The notes under the pieces are model-generated. The model saw only the letters and a list, made by a program, of their open reading frames with translations, did not search any database and was not told the origin of the DNA. Of a stretch of 64,000 nucleotides of DNA, positions 39,451 through 52,051 are shown in pieces. Both the position numbers and the translations under genes were made by a program. Source of the stretch: Toxonevra muliebris (lineage: Eukaryota; Arthropoda; Insecta; Diptera; Pallopteridae); contig OY829328.1 in the NCBI GenBank assembly GCA_963691655.1, positions 82,650,400 through 82,714,399 on the forward strand. Direction: 5' to 3'. Position 1 is the stretch's first letter, and every line of letters begins with the position of its first letter.

Positions 39451-42400
39451 TTTATGGCGGGTGCGTTTGCTCGTCGATGAACTTGACCTCACGCAGTTCG
39501 TTGAGTTTAGTTTAGAATAATCATAAGACCGAACAAAATCATTAAAACTTTATATATTTCATTTACTTCAAATTGAGTATGGCATATTTAGTTTAAATTG
39601 TAATATATTTGTATTAAAACATTATCAAAACAATCCACCAGCACTAATTTAATATTTGGTAAACGGCAAAATATCTTCTTCTTTATGCAGTTTTTCATAC
39701 TCATTCACAATAGATTTTATTAATGGCTACAGGGTTGTTAAAAACATATGTGAGTGGATCATAATTTGAACTTCTGAGCTGTCTGTCAAATGGGATTGAA
39801 ATTAGCAAGAAGAATTCCTGCCATTTGGGCTTTAAAAACTCATTTACTATTCGTGAAGCTTAATCGAAACACAGGTTATTTAACAGGAAATAGTCTTTGC
39901 AAATATATGATGCGATTTTAAAAAAATATATAATTACAGTATGCGTTGCTTAAATTAGTCGAAAAGATGCAAGTCAGTATTCTCAACTACTAGAGCTGGC
40001 AAAATAAATTTTGCGATAGAAAAAATTTCCTACTGAGTTGATTTTTTTTTTATAACTCATACAAATTTTTTTTAATATTAAAAAAAAAATTGCAATAGGA
40101 ATTAATTATTGCCATTAGGTGCTATAACAATCACTTATTCCACATTTACACACGACGATTTGTCAGCGACTTTCGCAATTGATTCTTAAAAAATAGATTA
40201 AGGAAAATTTTACACATGCTCGAAATTTTTCACAATGAAAACCGTACTGGATTTTTTTTGTTGATATTTTTTGTTGGCTTTGGTCTCAAATTAAACCATG
40301 GGGAAAATTTGAGACAAATCTGAAAAGATGAGGTCGATTGCTCGGTACTTTCAATCTGGAATGGCTGAAAGAATTGCCTAAATAATTTCATAAACCTAAA
40401 AATTCTAATAAAATAAGTTAGATTGGAAAATATGGCACTAAGGATTAAATTGTATAAAATTTAGATTAATTTGATGTCTAAGTTTATGTTATAGATATTC
40501 GATAAATTTCATTAAATATAGTTTCCTTCAATTTTCTTAAAGATTCAGAGATAATTTTTAATATTACCGCTAATCGTGATGATTCCACGACCGAGTTCAT
40601 ATTCAAAACTGAGACAAAATACATAAACAAAATTTATCTTTAATTTTAAACAGCAAAAACTGTTAATAGAAAATGCCAGAAATATATATAAATAGTACAA
40701 TAAATTACTTAAATACTTAAAGAAATCTTGAAAGTTTTCATAATGCAATAGCTGCAGCGTAGTGAATATCTATTCTCAAATGTTGCAAATAACTAATAAT
40801 CAAAATCATAACAATTATGTAATTATGCATGCCAAGCCAATCGAGAATCTTCCACCGAACTACTCCCACATATTATTAGATTTTTATTTTTCCTTTCTCG
40901 TAGTAGACAACATATCACGGTCCAACAGGAATATAAATCATATTTAGGAAATACGAATAACCAAAAAACTAAACTTTAGTTTGAAAACAAAATAAAAATA
41001 AAACAAAAACAAAAAAAAAGTAATGATAATAATAAAAACCAAAGAAAGTGAACTTTGCAGTAAACCACAACGTAGCAATAATAAACTATGCGTGTGTAAT
41101 GCGAAGAAAACAAAAGTGTGTAGTACAATTTCAAACTCCTAAAAGTGTGCTATCATAACAAGCATCTCGATTGCTGCTGTTGCTCTTGTTTTGCCTCTCC
41201 TGCTTACATCTTCTCCAATCATAACCCACGACACCACATTTTGTTAAAACTAAACAACAAGCTCAAGATTAAGCTTATACTATTAAATTTGTTACGGGCA
41301 TTGGGGTGTGGGGGGGGGGGGGGGGGGCGGAAAATACTTACTTCAGCATTTTATTGCAAATGCGCCTGAAGCGTATATTTATATTTGTGCTTTTCCGCCT
41401 AAAAGTATGCCAAACTATAAAGTTATATGCAAACATACACAGTTATAACCGCAACAATTTCTTCTCTATTTCAACTTAAAACTTTATAAACTTTATCTTT
41501 GATAATAATAATAATACATAAATTAATATTATCATATGTTAGCATTATTGTGTTAAATAAAATGGAAAGTCTTTTATTTTTACCATTTTTCTGGTTTTTT
41601 ATTTTATTTCTAGTATAAATTTTCCGCCGTCTTTTGGGTATGAATTACAAAATTTTTTATTTGTTGTGTAAAGTATTTATGCATAAGAAGAGTTACAAGT
41701 TTTCAACTGGAAATTAGTGTTTGTAATAAATCTTTTTTATAGTTTACGAGTATTAGCATGAATAATTTCTGATTTTGGGTAATTGGTTTCGAAATGTTTG
41801 TGTTGTAAAAATTAAGAACATTTGTTGCACATCTCAAATATTTTCAGAAATTATAAGAATATTTATATGCAAGTATATTTTTCATAACAGTCTGGACATT
41901 GATTTATTAACAAAATGTTTGTCTTGAAAGATTTGGTCATTGTTTCTTCATGTTCTACCATCGCATTCCTTAATAGAAATTCAAGTGAAATTAAACTCAA
42001 CTGATGTCTTTGAGTAAAATTAAATGAATTAATCCACGTAGTTAAATACTATGCTATGTCTACTGAGTTACTTCTCTTTTATTTATTTATATTTAGAGTA
42101 TTCTTAGTATTTCAATGTAAAATATATTTTATAAATTTCATTCACTTTAATAAAATCTACCGTCGAATCAACAACTGTTCTTGCCTGCGTTTTGATTTAT
42201 AAATCAAGTATTTCTCTAAGGAAATTAGAATTTTGTTTCTTTAAATACAATAAGTTTCCTTGTCAATTATAATAGTTTTTTGGAAATTTAGAAAAGCATG
42301 ACCTAATATTCAATGGCAAGATTGAATTCAAAGAGGAACTGACTGCATTTTGCCGAAATAACTGACGGCATCTAGTGCGATGAGGAAACGACTGGCGTAA

Positions 42401-42559
42401 CTTTTTGAAAGCGGCCAAGAACGATCATCGGTTGTAGCGCTAATCAAAGTAAATAAAAAACTAAAAATTAAAAAACTTATCATGTTCTTAAACCGGACAA
42501 AATAGATTTAACCCGGGGGCTAATCCTCACCCGAAATGAAATATCCGTTATACCCGGGT
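39451..42559. other. Non-coding DNA upstream of the THAP gene
   Basis: No coding exon is supported. Immediately upstream of the THAP ATG is its presumptive promoter, without a clear TATA box. A small open frame at 40762-40947 is free of simple repeats but has no recognised homology. The poly-G run at 41310-41327 stands out in this AT-rich DNA. Confidence 0.55.
41310..41327 (+). repeat. Poly-G tract (18 G)
   Basis: An uninterrupted run of about 18 G preceded by GGGGTGT and followed by CGG. It could form a G-quadruplex, or its length may be a sequencing artefact; long G runs are rare in this AT-rich window. Confidence 0.85.
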
Positions 42560-43310
42560 TTTATGGTATCAAAATGGCGCTAATGGAATTCAATACAATA
42601 CAAGAAACATTATAAAATACATAACTCTCCATAACACTGGGCAAGAAAGATGGGACCAGAAGTTTAAGTCTCCTCCTGGCAAAGAATAGGCATTTGCACT
42701 TGAAATGGAGGACTGTTTTCTCTTCTGCCTCAGAGCCGCAGCCCCGACAGAAGTGATTGAATGGCAGTCCTAGTCTTGCAGCATGTTTCCCCATTATGCA
42801 GTGTCTCGTGAGCACCGAAGTCGTAATGCTCATGGAGTTTCTGACAAGGTTGAGTTGGTTGGCCAACATAGCCTGGTAATGATTGGTTGGTTGGTTTATC
42901 TGGCTAATCTACAGCAGTCCATGCGTAGATCACAGTTAGAGCTGTTGCGCCGTTTTGATACCACTACCCCTCCTAACGATAAAAAACTGAATGCTGGACT
43001 AAATCTACTTTGTGGAGTTAAGGTAGTTAAGGAGCTTGTTCGGTTTGACAGCCAAGAGGTCGGATAGGTCTAGAAGTTAGATCGCAAGGGATTTATTTCT
43101 TAGGCTGGACATTTGCAAAGGAAGTTTCCTTCTGGTCAGAGTTTCCACAACTTCTATAGTGTTTGTTGAAAGGTATATGCAGTTTCTCTGCATGAGTTCC
43201 TATAGGCCAGTGACCTGTAAAGACCGCAGTGAGTCGGCCGAAGTCGGTACGGTCCCTGGAAATAAGTTCGCTAGACCTTGTATATCGGTCAGGTAAAATA
43301 CTTAAGTTAA
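42560..43310 (-). pseudogene. RNase H-bearing non-LTR retrotransposon, 3' ORF remnant (copy A)
   Basis: On the minus strand the frame at 42869-42561 reads LTRHCIMGKHAARLGLPFN followed by a Cys/His cluster (CRGCGSEAEEKTVLHFKCKC) and a RRRLKLL tail. This is the hallmark C-terminal zinc knuckle of I/R1/LOA-type elements that carry RNase H. Upstream sequence to about 43310 continues as broken coding sequence with stops. No reverse transcriptase remains. It is a dead, 5'-truncated fragment. Confidence 0.7.
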
Positions 43311-43996
43311 TCTTTAGGATGCATACGAGTTCAACTAAATGCCGACTCTATTTCTAAAACTTTATGAAAAACTGGTAATACCTCGAAGAAAAATTAACCT
43401 TAGGTCCTTTGGCATCTCCATTAAATGTGTGAGTTTGAATTTTGTTGGAACAGAAAATGCTTGAGCGGTTTGGCGTTAGGAAACTCACACCCTTGATAAC
43501 TGGCTTTTTGATAATTTTTTAATCTTACTAGAAAGGTATTCTTGATATTTGAAATACGCTTCGCAAGACCAGAAAGAAAGAGAGAAACCATTTAAATTTA
43601 CATTTTCCAACAAAGGTCAGGTTCTTAAACAGTGGTTTCCTTATATAAAACATATTTTATAGTAGCGCCCAGTTACTTCGCCGGTAGATTCATGTCATCC
43701 CAAGATAATTGCAATTTAGGAGATAGAAATTCTAAATTGGGATAATTAGGACCACTAGCAGATGGAATAGGTTGACTTTTCGGTATAAAATTCTTCCATT
43801 CTGAGTAAAATCTCATCCATTGTTATCGAATTACAATTTTTTTTAAGAAAAACGAAAAGGGTTAAAGAAACCTCACACCCCTCACTATATTACCAGGTAA
43901 TTTTTTTTATTGCTTATTTTGAATTTTAGAATTAAGTCATTTAGAGCCAATGATATCAATTCGTGCGCCAATTATTCGTTTTAACGACGTCTCTTA
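43311..43996. other. Non-coding DNA
   Basis: No supported gene; AT-rich, possibly decayed repeat sequence. Confidence 0.5.
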
Positions 43997-44887
43997 GGCC
44001 CTTATTATGAACTGCGTTCGATCTTCGACTGTAGTCGAATGCCCTGATCGAACGAATTTGAGTTTGGTATTATGACGTGCTTTCGACAGAGAATAGCGCT
44101 ATTGTGAATTTCGCTCATTTTGGTTTGTTCACAATAGTATATTTCTATCAGCTGTTCGTCATTTTGAAAAATAAATACGATTTGTTTCAAAATGAAGTAG
44201 AGAAAAATAAGGACAAAATATAAATAATGGTTCAACGATTCAGCGGAAGAGAATGAGAGCTTGATGGAACTGGCCAGAAGTAGAAAACGATTAAGTGCAG
44301 CCTTTCGAAAAAGCTTTGGCGTTTGTGGACTTGATGACTACTATAGATGAACTGCTCAAGCAATGCACATGAGCAAGATCAATTCCAAACATATTATTGG
44401 CAAAAGTTCTGCGATTTTGTGCTCAGAGATCACTCCAACTAAACATTGGGAATGAGAATACTCTTGAACTTGCTTAGCCCACGGTGTCCGTGGTGCCTTA
44501 TATGTCCTGAAAAATTGTATTTGCCAAAGATGAATAAAATTCAATAAGGGGAATGCCGGGAATTATTGGTAGGTTCTAAACCATTTAGTTCTTTCTTCGT
44601 CGAACAGAACTTTTGAGGAAATACCCTTTGCAATGTGTTGTTCACCACTTTAAACCTGCAAAAATTCTGCAAAAACTGTTAAAAAGAAATAGCAAAATAC
44701 TTAAAGTTTTAACAATTATTACTGAGTATGCACCGTATCGAAAGCAAAATTGCGTTCGACAGAAAATTCGATGCGCAACGAAAATTTCGACAGAGTTGCA
44801 TTGCTCATAATCGGAATTTTACATTCGATGTTCGATCTTCGATAACCAGCGAAGATCGAATGTCGAAAGCAGCTCATAATAAGGGCC
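43997..44887 (+). mobile_element. PIF/Harbinger-like element, decayed
   Basis: The ends are inverted copies beginning GGCCCTTATTATGA (14 bases exact, similar for about 25). The left flank is TTA and the right flank TTT, close to the 3-bp TWA target of PIF/Harbinger. An internal plus-strand stretch near 44400-44570 reads like the start of a Harbinger nuclease (VLRFCAQRSLQLNIGNENTL, a PTVS motif and later GMPGIIG) but is broken by stops. At 891 bases it is an internally deleted, non-autonomous remnant. Near both ends there are GATCTTCGA-type short inverted repeats. Confidence 0.65.
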
Positions 44888-46379
44888 TTTGTATATTTAG
44901 TTTGATCAATCTTTCCCTTCTTATGCATTTATATCCATGAAGCGATTGGAAACATAATTTGTGGTTAATGTTCCCAACTGAAGTTGGAGATAATAAAAAT
45001 CAAAAAAATATATAAAAAATATGACTAAGAAAATTCTTTTAAATAAAAATTCACATACTTCCACATAAATCTTTGTAAAATTCATAACAATATTTTTTTT
45101 TTAAAAAAAATAAAACACACACACACACTAAAACAATTCACCACTACATATGAACTACACTCGCTCTTATTTTAACGAATTTACGAAATAAAAGAACTTT
45201 AAATCATTTCAGACTCAAAATAGCGCAAAAATAAGTAAGTATTATTAACGTTGGGAATATGAGTATATAATGCATATATGTATGTGTGTATGCATGAGTA
45301 TATAACCATGGGTATATATACTTCTGAGTATTATGGACAGTGTCTACACTTGAAAGTACACACACACACACACGCTCACTTTAAATTGCAACATTTAGAG
45401 TCACAATTTATGATAGTACAAAATGTACATAGCTGAAGTATGCGAAAAAAAACATTAAGTGGAAAACTTGGCGGTTCGGTTCTATAGGAGCATATGGTGC
45501 GCTATATTAGGATTATTTGTAATTATGTTTATCTAGGATGTAAATGTAAATAAGGGAAACTATGGTAGCTCAGAGAGTAAACAACTAAAATGAAGTAGAA
45601 GCTTTGAGATTAGAACTAGAAAAATAAGCAGAATAGCTGACGTTTCACTGATTTTTATCTTTGAGTTATTAATTGCAGCGTTTTCCGACAGGCAACGGAG
45701 TTGAGTTTGAACTTACAGAGTAAAGCTATTATAGAAGTAATGCAAGGAAAGAAAGTTCTTCTCAAGAGCGTAATAAGTTCTTGACAGCGCTAAGGGTGTG
45801 TACCGAACACAGAAACAGCAAACATTCCGTGTTTTACGCTTAGTTATATACGTAGTCGCACTCAGCAACATTCTGCAGCTTCATAATCATTCAAGGCTTG
45901 CGCGTTATCTTTGTACAGGAAAGTAAGACATCAACAGTTTTATGTCGCACCTGAAAGGTAAAAACTATATTGCATAATAATATTTTTTTTTGTATTTCTT
46001 TGAGATTAAGCAGCTAATAACTGTTGCCATGAAAAATTCCATTGCTAGTGATACCGCCAAGATACGCTCAACTGAAGCTCATAAAATACTAGTAGAAACT
46101 GTGTTGGCACCGAAAGATTTCATGAAAACGCAAAGAATACATAGGGAAATTATGGAATGAAGAGAAAATACTGGCTAGCAATTAGTAAACTTAGGATGCT
46201 CTGTGGAAGCCATATGCTATTATAGAACTGTTAATAGAAAATAGATTTTTTCTTTTTATGTTTTAATGGTTTTTGAGGTCCAAACTTTTCGATAATATCG
46301 TATCAAAACTGTCTATATAGTTACTGCTGACGAGGTATCAGAATGAAGGAATAAATGGGGATGAGAAAAGTCTAAGTTC
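44888..46379. other. Non-coding DNA
   Basis: No coding exon is supported. It includes an AC microsatellite (45358-45374) and AT-rich stretches. Confidence 0.5.
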
Positions 46380-48010
46380 TTTTAACCTCGAACTTCTTTG
46401 TTTCACTGATGAACCCTGGAAGCTCAAGAAGAGTTAGAGTATGAATATTATTTATACTCACTACTCAACAGCCTTAATATGGTTCTCGTGAACTCCGGAC
46501 AGCTACAGAGATAATGGTCAGTAGTATTGACGTTCTGAAGAAATGATCAGTAGGTCGGATCGCTGAAGACGCCCATGTTGGTCATGTGCAGACTTCATTT
46601 GTTATGCCCGGTGATGACACCTACCAGTAATTTCAGGTTGTTTCTACTCAATTTTAGAAGAAATTCCACTGTTTTTCTGTCGGATTGTCTCACGAAACAC
46701 TTTGCAATTCTGCAGGACCCAAGCTTGGACCATCTTCTATGAATTGAACTCACGAAGTCGTCGATCCAACTGATGACCTCTACAGAACTGATGGCGAGAA
46801 AAGGTTACAGAGCCTTCGGCCACAGTGCTCTGGAACCCATATACAGTACTGTGTAAAACAAAAGCAATAAATCTTGGTATACCATACTTATTGCGTTTTC
46901 ATGACTTTTGTTAATTTTTATTTAAAAGGAAGTGGATTTAATTTGTTCTTCAATGATTAAGTTATATAAACTTCATTATATAATACTTCATTAGCCATTG
47001 TGGAAATTGCCACTTAGACATGAAATCTACTGGAAACGCATATTTAAGTTGTTTTAAGATTGATTAGCATGGAGAAGGGTTCATTTCTCTCATGGGTTGT
47101 CACTAACAACCGAGCTTAACTCCTTGAAACTTACTTCGGAACCTCGAAACATAGAGTGGGTGGGTACCACTTCCAAATCAGGAATGAGCTAAGATGAGGA
47201 TGAGGATAGATTTAAAATAAAAGTGGGAAATGGTACCCAAGAGGACATTCATCAAGCTAACAAAGTCAATGTCTAGCAGATGTGAAGCAATGAATGTAAA
47301 TAAGGAATATCATAAAATTGTTGCTTTTGTTTCTTTTATTTTTTAAAAAAAAAATTTTTTTGACATTTTTTCAAACTTTTAAGTTTCCCATTACATAATT
47401 TAATCATTTAAGAACAAATTAAATCCACTTTCTTTTAAATAAAAATTAACAAAAGTCATGAAAACGTAATAAGTATGGTATACCAAGATTTGTTGCTTTT
47501 GTTTTACACAGTACTGTAAGTGATGTAATTGCAGACCCTTCGTTAGCCAGTAAGACATAATTTGTTGTGTTTTGCAACATTATTTAGTTTTGCCTTACAC
47601 TCACTGTCCAATTACGAATAGCTGACAGGGTTATCAAGGTCCTTCAGTGCAGCCTGGCTATCATTGCAGACGCCTATGCACTTCCCATGACATCTTTTCT
47701 CCTCCGCTAGAAGGCTGCCGTCATTTGCCCAGTGGCAAAAGAATCCTTGATTTCTTCGTTCAAGCACTGATTGTAGCTAGTACGGCTTGAGGTTTTGGAT
47801 CCGTCAGTATAGAAGACAAGACCGTAGTACGATCTCTGAACTTAACCATTGATCTCGTCCCGGGAAACTGACATCATATCTTTTTCCGAAGCGGATAGAA
47901 GCTACATGATTGCCCACGGGCATCGAAAATAGTGGACACCGTACTATACTGACAACTGGTGGTATATCGGGCTGTATCCCGTATCCACTTCGTCTTGTCA
48001 GACTTCGTTT
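46380..48010 (-). pseudogene. RNase H-bearing non-LTR retrotransposon remnant (copy B), split by a MITE
   Basis: On the minus strand the sequence near 47810-47840 reads FYTDGSKTSS, the first catalytic Asp motif of RNase H, preceded (47850-48010) by the linker that joins the reverse transcriptase to RNase H. After the MITE at 46844-47516 the frame resumes with a tail including CRIAKCFVRQ, EFLLKLSRNNLKLLVGVITG and a Cys-rich end. The same tail occurs in copy C, so the two are one family. Multiple stops and frameshifts show it is dead. Confidence 0.7.
46844..47516. mobile_element. Tc1/mariner-type MITE with inverted repeats of about 125 bp
   Basis: The left arm 46844-46969 and right arm 47391-47516 are inverted copies beginning CAGTACTGTGTAAAAC and differ at only a handful of positions over about 125 bases. 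TA flanks both ends (46842-46843 and 47517-47518). The interior of about 420 bases has no transposase. High arm identity suggests fairly recent activity compared with the decayed retrotransposon it interrupts. Confidence 0.85.
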
Positions 48011-49315
48011 AATCTGAGTCTGTAAGTAAATGTACCCTCTGTGAATGTAGCGTGTAAAAATGAAATTTGTAGCGTATTTTTTAAGAGGACATTGTAAAGC
48101 AAAGGGCATATGAGTGTATTATGAGTATGTGTGCTAATGCAACTAATAAATTCTTTAAACTCAACTACACACCAAACAAACTGCACACACACACACAGCT
48201 ATACAAAGTATCATAATCTAGGGTTCACTTACTTTTAAGTTTACCTTTTTACCGGATTTATTTATGTTTTATTATATTTTCGTCTTCTTTTTCTTTTTCG
48301 TTTTCGTTTTTTTGTTTTTTTTTTTTTTTTCTGAAGTAAAAATGTAATATACTCGGCGTACTTGTAATACGTAGGTACATATTCTGCAGAGTTCTACTAG
48401 TACTACCTAATATTCTTTTTGCTTCTCTATTCTTGCACACAGTAGCTAATAATAACGATGTCATTCTCGTGTATTTAAGTGTAATTTATAGCTTATAATC
48501 CTAAAAATATGTGAAGAAAATGGTGAATGTGTAAAAATAAAAATATTACTTTATATTAAAAATTTATTAGCGTATAAAAAAAAAAAAAAATGTGAATGTG
48601 AATGCGAATGTGAAATGTGTCTGCAGCCAATCGAAGCATAAACCAATTTATGTTTTACGCAAAACTCACTTGAATAAATACATAAATAAATATAAGTATG
48701 TATAGGTATGTGAGTGTGTGTGTAGCGTAAGTATAACATAAAATATGAATATTTTTTATTGCACCTCTATCCGCCGCACACACACACACACACAGGGATA
48801 TACGCTACTACTTCCCTGTTCCCTCTACCTCAGTGCTTCCTGTTCCACTTTTGGCGTATGTCGTTGAAGAATTTTATAAGTTTATTTATTTTATATTTTA
48901 TATGTATGGGTACATAAACACATATGTATGTATATATTTGTTCCCATTGTATCAGAAGCCCATTGAGGAAAATGTTCTAGTGAATATTCAAACTTGCAGT
49001 TGTTCACGGGTTTGCTCGTGTTGTTTTTAATTGGTACGAAAGTTGCCTACTAGCGAATAGATCGAGTTAAAAATAAATTAGGGTGCAAAGAATGTTTTAT
49101 TATATGACAACAAGTGTATTTTTTGGAACTCGGTTATGTAAACCCTAAAATATAATAGTTTCAGTCTTTTGTTTTTCAATATTGCAAGTTTTTTCAATAT
49201 AACCTTTAAAGTAAAGGTTACTTATTTGCATGTGAGGTGATCTCTAGTGGTGGGTTTCGGAATCCTCGTATAGTACATAAAACTTAATAAGCTTATATTA
49301 AATATAAATTGAGAG
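48011..49315. other. Non-coding DNA with microsatellites
   Basis: AT-rich with (AC)n near 48183-48196 and 48776-48796 and a CTTTTT-rich tract near 48280-48330. No gene seen. Confidence 0.55.
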
Positions 49316-50110
49316 TTGAGATCTAAGAAAGAAAGATGAACCCTAAGAACCTATAAAAAAAATAAGAAAAACTCAATAATGGGAGGTAAAACCTTAGAGA
49401 AAAAAGTAAAACCTAAAAAAGAAAGGTAAAACGTAGGAATCCTAAGAAAGCGAGATGGTAACTTAGAGAGGACAGAAAAAAAGTGAACTCTAAGAATGAA
49501 AGGCAAGACAGAAAATCAGAGTGGACCAATGGAAGGGAAGTATAATTTTAAAAAAGAACAACTTAAAAGAGGAGGTGAAATATAAGAAGGCGAGGTGGAA
49601 CCTACTAAAGCCAATTGTAGAACAAGAAAGGTAGGTGAAACCTGGCAAAAAGTGGTGGAAGCTAATAAAGGAAGGTCAACCTAAAAACAAGTGACGGAAC
49701 TTAAGAAAGGCGGTATAATCTAAGAATGGAAAGTGAAACCTTACAAGTCAAATGAGAGAGAAAGGTCAAAATCGAATAAAGGGAAGTAAAATGTAGAATT
49801 GACAGATGAAAGCTGGGAAAAGAATGGGGAATCTAAAAAAAGGAGAGTAAATTCTAAAAATATGTATGTAATTTTTATAGGAATATCTAAAAATGAGAAT
49901 GAGAAAAACGGTGAAACCTAAGAAAGAAAAGTGAGACCTAAAAAAGGGAGCTAAAAACTGAATGGAAGAAAAAAAGGTGAAACTCACGAGAAAAAGATGA
50001 AAATTTAGAAAGGAAGGTGAAATATAAGAAAAGAAAGTGAAACCTAAAAAAGGCAGGCAAAGCAATACCTGGGAAAGGAAGAAAGAAAGTAGCAGAACTC
50101 AAAACAATCC
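49316..50110. repeat. Degenerate purine-rich minisatellite
   Basis: About 800 bases consist of loose copies of a unit of about 20-22 bases resembling GGTGAAACCTAAGAAAGGAA. Variants of GAAACCTAAGAAAG recur throughout and the strand is overwhelmingly A and G. The copies are too diverged for a fixed period by eye. The long open frame on the opposite strand (50065-49766) is a by-product of the repeat. Confidence 0.75.
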
Positions 50111-50250
50111 AATGAAACTATAAGGTTTACTTAGCTAAATATATCAAACCATTAATACTTAGAGCATCCCGATTCGGAAGGTCTCTTTTAATCTTGTGCC
50201 TGCACGAGTTTAGGGAATATATGCCAACCTCATCCAGATTCCTCACTATT

Positions 50251-51440
50251 TTTGTTTTTTTTTTTTTTTTTTTTTTATTCCTTAATTTCCTTATTTTTTA
50301 TTCCTTAATATTACTTAACTAATTGCTTAACGCTAAGAGATTTGAGAATTGAAGTTGATGCATCGCTCCTAATCAGAGCATAGGGCTACAGTAAACTCTT
50401 TCCATCGATCTCGATCAACTGCTATCCGCCTGCTCTCGTTCCAGGGTGCTCTGTGTTTGCTCTAGCTCTCTCTGCTAACACGGTTCACGGTGTAGCGGCC
50501 GGGTCTTCTGGTGCCCTGGAGGTTCCACTGAAATGACATCTTGGCAATATCTGTGTCCTCTTTACGCAGCGTGTGACCTATCCAAGACTATTTGCGGCGT
50601 TTGATTTCATTTGCTATAGGTTTGGTGTTTGTGAGATTATGCAAGTCGTTGTTCGTGGTTGTTTTTGGCCAAAAAAATCCGCAAATGTTCCTCAAGCATT
50701 TGTTGACAAAAGTCTGTAGTTTGACACATATTTGGTCCGTAACTTTCCAAGTCTCTGCACCATAGAGCAGTACCGACTTGACGTTTGTGTTGAAAATTCG
50801 GAGCTTCGTGTGTCTTGATATCGTGCGTGACCTCCAGACCTTCCTCAACTTGTGAAAAGCTATATAGGCTATGGAAATACGTGCTGCTACGTCCTCCGTG
50901 GCTCCGCCATCCTTTGCCAGCTTACTTCCAAGGTAAGTGAATGTAGAGACATCATCAATAGTAGCAGTCAGTGCGCCAAATGTAAGCGTTAATGGTTCGA
51001 TGTTGTCTGTCCCCATTCGCACGAGCTTGGTTTTGGTCAGGTTAATCCTGAGTCCTATCATTTTAGCGTTTGTCATCAAGGATTGAAGTTTGCGTTGTAT
51101 TCCGACAAACGAGTGTGACATAAAGCATATGTCGTCTGCGTAATCAAGATCGCCCAGCTTTTCATGTGGTCGCCATTGTAAGCTATCTGGTACTTCTGCG
51201 TATGTTTGTTCAAGAACACTATCCAGGACTGCAATGAAAACAAGAGGTGATAGGACGCATCCTTGGCGTACTCCGGTTGTTATAGAGAACTTGTCGCTGC
51301 ATTTGTTTTTGAACCTCACTGAGCATTCTGCGTCTTCATAAAGTGCTTGTATGAGACTTACAATTTTATCTGACACTCCATTATTGCGCAACATGCTCCA
51401 AATGGTTTTCTGTCGATGGTGTCGATATTTTTGGATATGT
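50251..51440 (-). pseudogene. 5'-truncated RTE-like non-LTR retrotransposon
   Basis: The minus-strand frame 51394-50588 holds the C-terminal half of a reverse transcriptase: TGVRQGCVLSPLVF at residues 40-53, the catalytic DYADDICF at 84-91 and a thumb region with KCLRNICGFFWP. It stops before the typical WIGHTLRK tail, which continues in the same or another frame to about 50345, with stops. Upstream of 51394 the DTIDRK segment is out of frame (a frameshift near 51410). A poly-A tail (poly-T on the plus strand, 50256-50276) marks the 3' end. No endonuclease domain remains. RTE assignment is by resemblance of the RT and tail; no target-site duplication was settled. Confidence 0.8.
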
Positions 51441-51450
51441 TTTATTGATA

Positions 51451-51607
51451 CGACCTCGATAATCTAGCGGGTAGTGCACTTGCCTTTCATCCGGGAGGTT
51501 CGGGTTCGATTCCCGTCTTCGTCTGCTGGTTAATTCTATGTGGTATCACAATAGGCCGTTCAGCCTTAAGTGTGTCTTTCAACAGCCACTTCAACCTAAC
51601 CTCAACC
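51451..51607 (+). mobile_element. SINE copy with internal deletion
   Basis: A complete tRNA-like head (CGACCTCGATAATCTAGCGG for the A-box side, GGTTCGATTCC for the B box) is followed after GGTTAATTC directly by the 3' part TATGTGGTATCACAATAGG. The middle section of about 150 bases present in the 5304 copy is missing. It ends in CAACCTAACCTCAACC. It abuts the truncated 5' end of the RTE-like element. Confidence 0.8.
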
Positions 51608-52051
51608 GAAATAAAAATATGGATGAAAAAAAAACCGATCTCTACATTGGGGAATTTTTCCTAAGTAAATGCTTGCGATTCATTTCTAGACTAAAGCCAA
51701 AAGCGGATAAATGTTCTAAAGTTTTAACAAAAATTTTTGGTTCCGAGTTTTATTGATCTTAACCACTAAAAAAGGGCCGAAAATGGCGAAAAATTCACCG
51801 TATAATAAATTTAGATTTTTTTTCAAATAAATGTTATTCAATGTGGATTCCAATGCATCTTTTTTATCGTGAAGGGCATAAATTAGATAAATCATACTCA
51901 AAAATAGTCGGGAAACTGAAACAGAGGTGTCGGTGGTTATAGAGGTGGTTGGGCTGGTCGAAAAAAATAATGTGATTTCACCTTCTATTAATTATATTTT
52001 CACCGATAATCAAGCAACCATTAAGTTCTTTGATGGTATCCAATTATCTGA

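Noticed and set aside
40762..40947. 61-residue open frame with YVIMHAKPIENLPPNY
   Set aside because: No family recognised, no splice context or promoter; likely chance.
42490..42560. AACCCGGG / CCCGGGTT inverted repeat as a transposon end
   Set aside because: Only about 8 bases pair and no partner end or duplication was found.
49766..50065. 99-residue frame rich in Phe/Ser/Leu on the minus strand
   Set aside because: It is the complement of the purine minisatellite; composition explains the open frame.
51451..51520. Functional tRNA gene
   Set aside because: A and B boxes are present but the acceptor stem does not pair, and the sequence recurs as a SINE head with a body.
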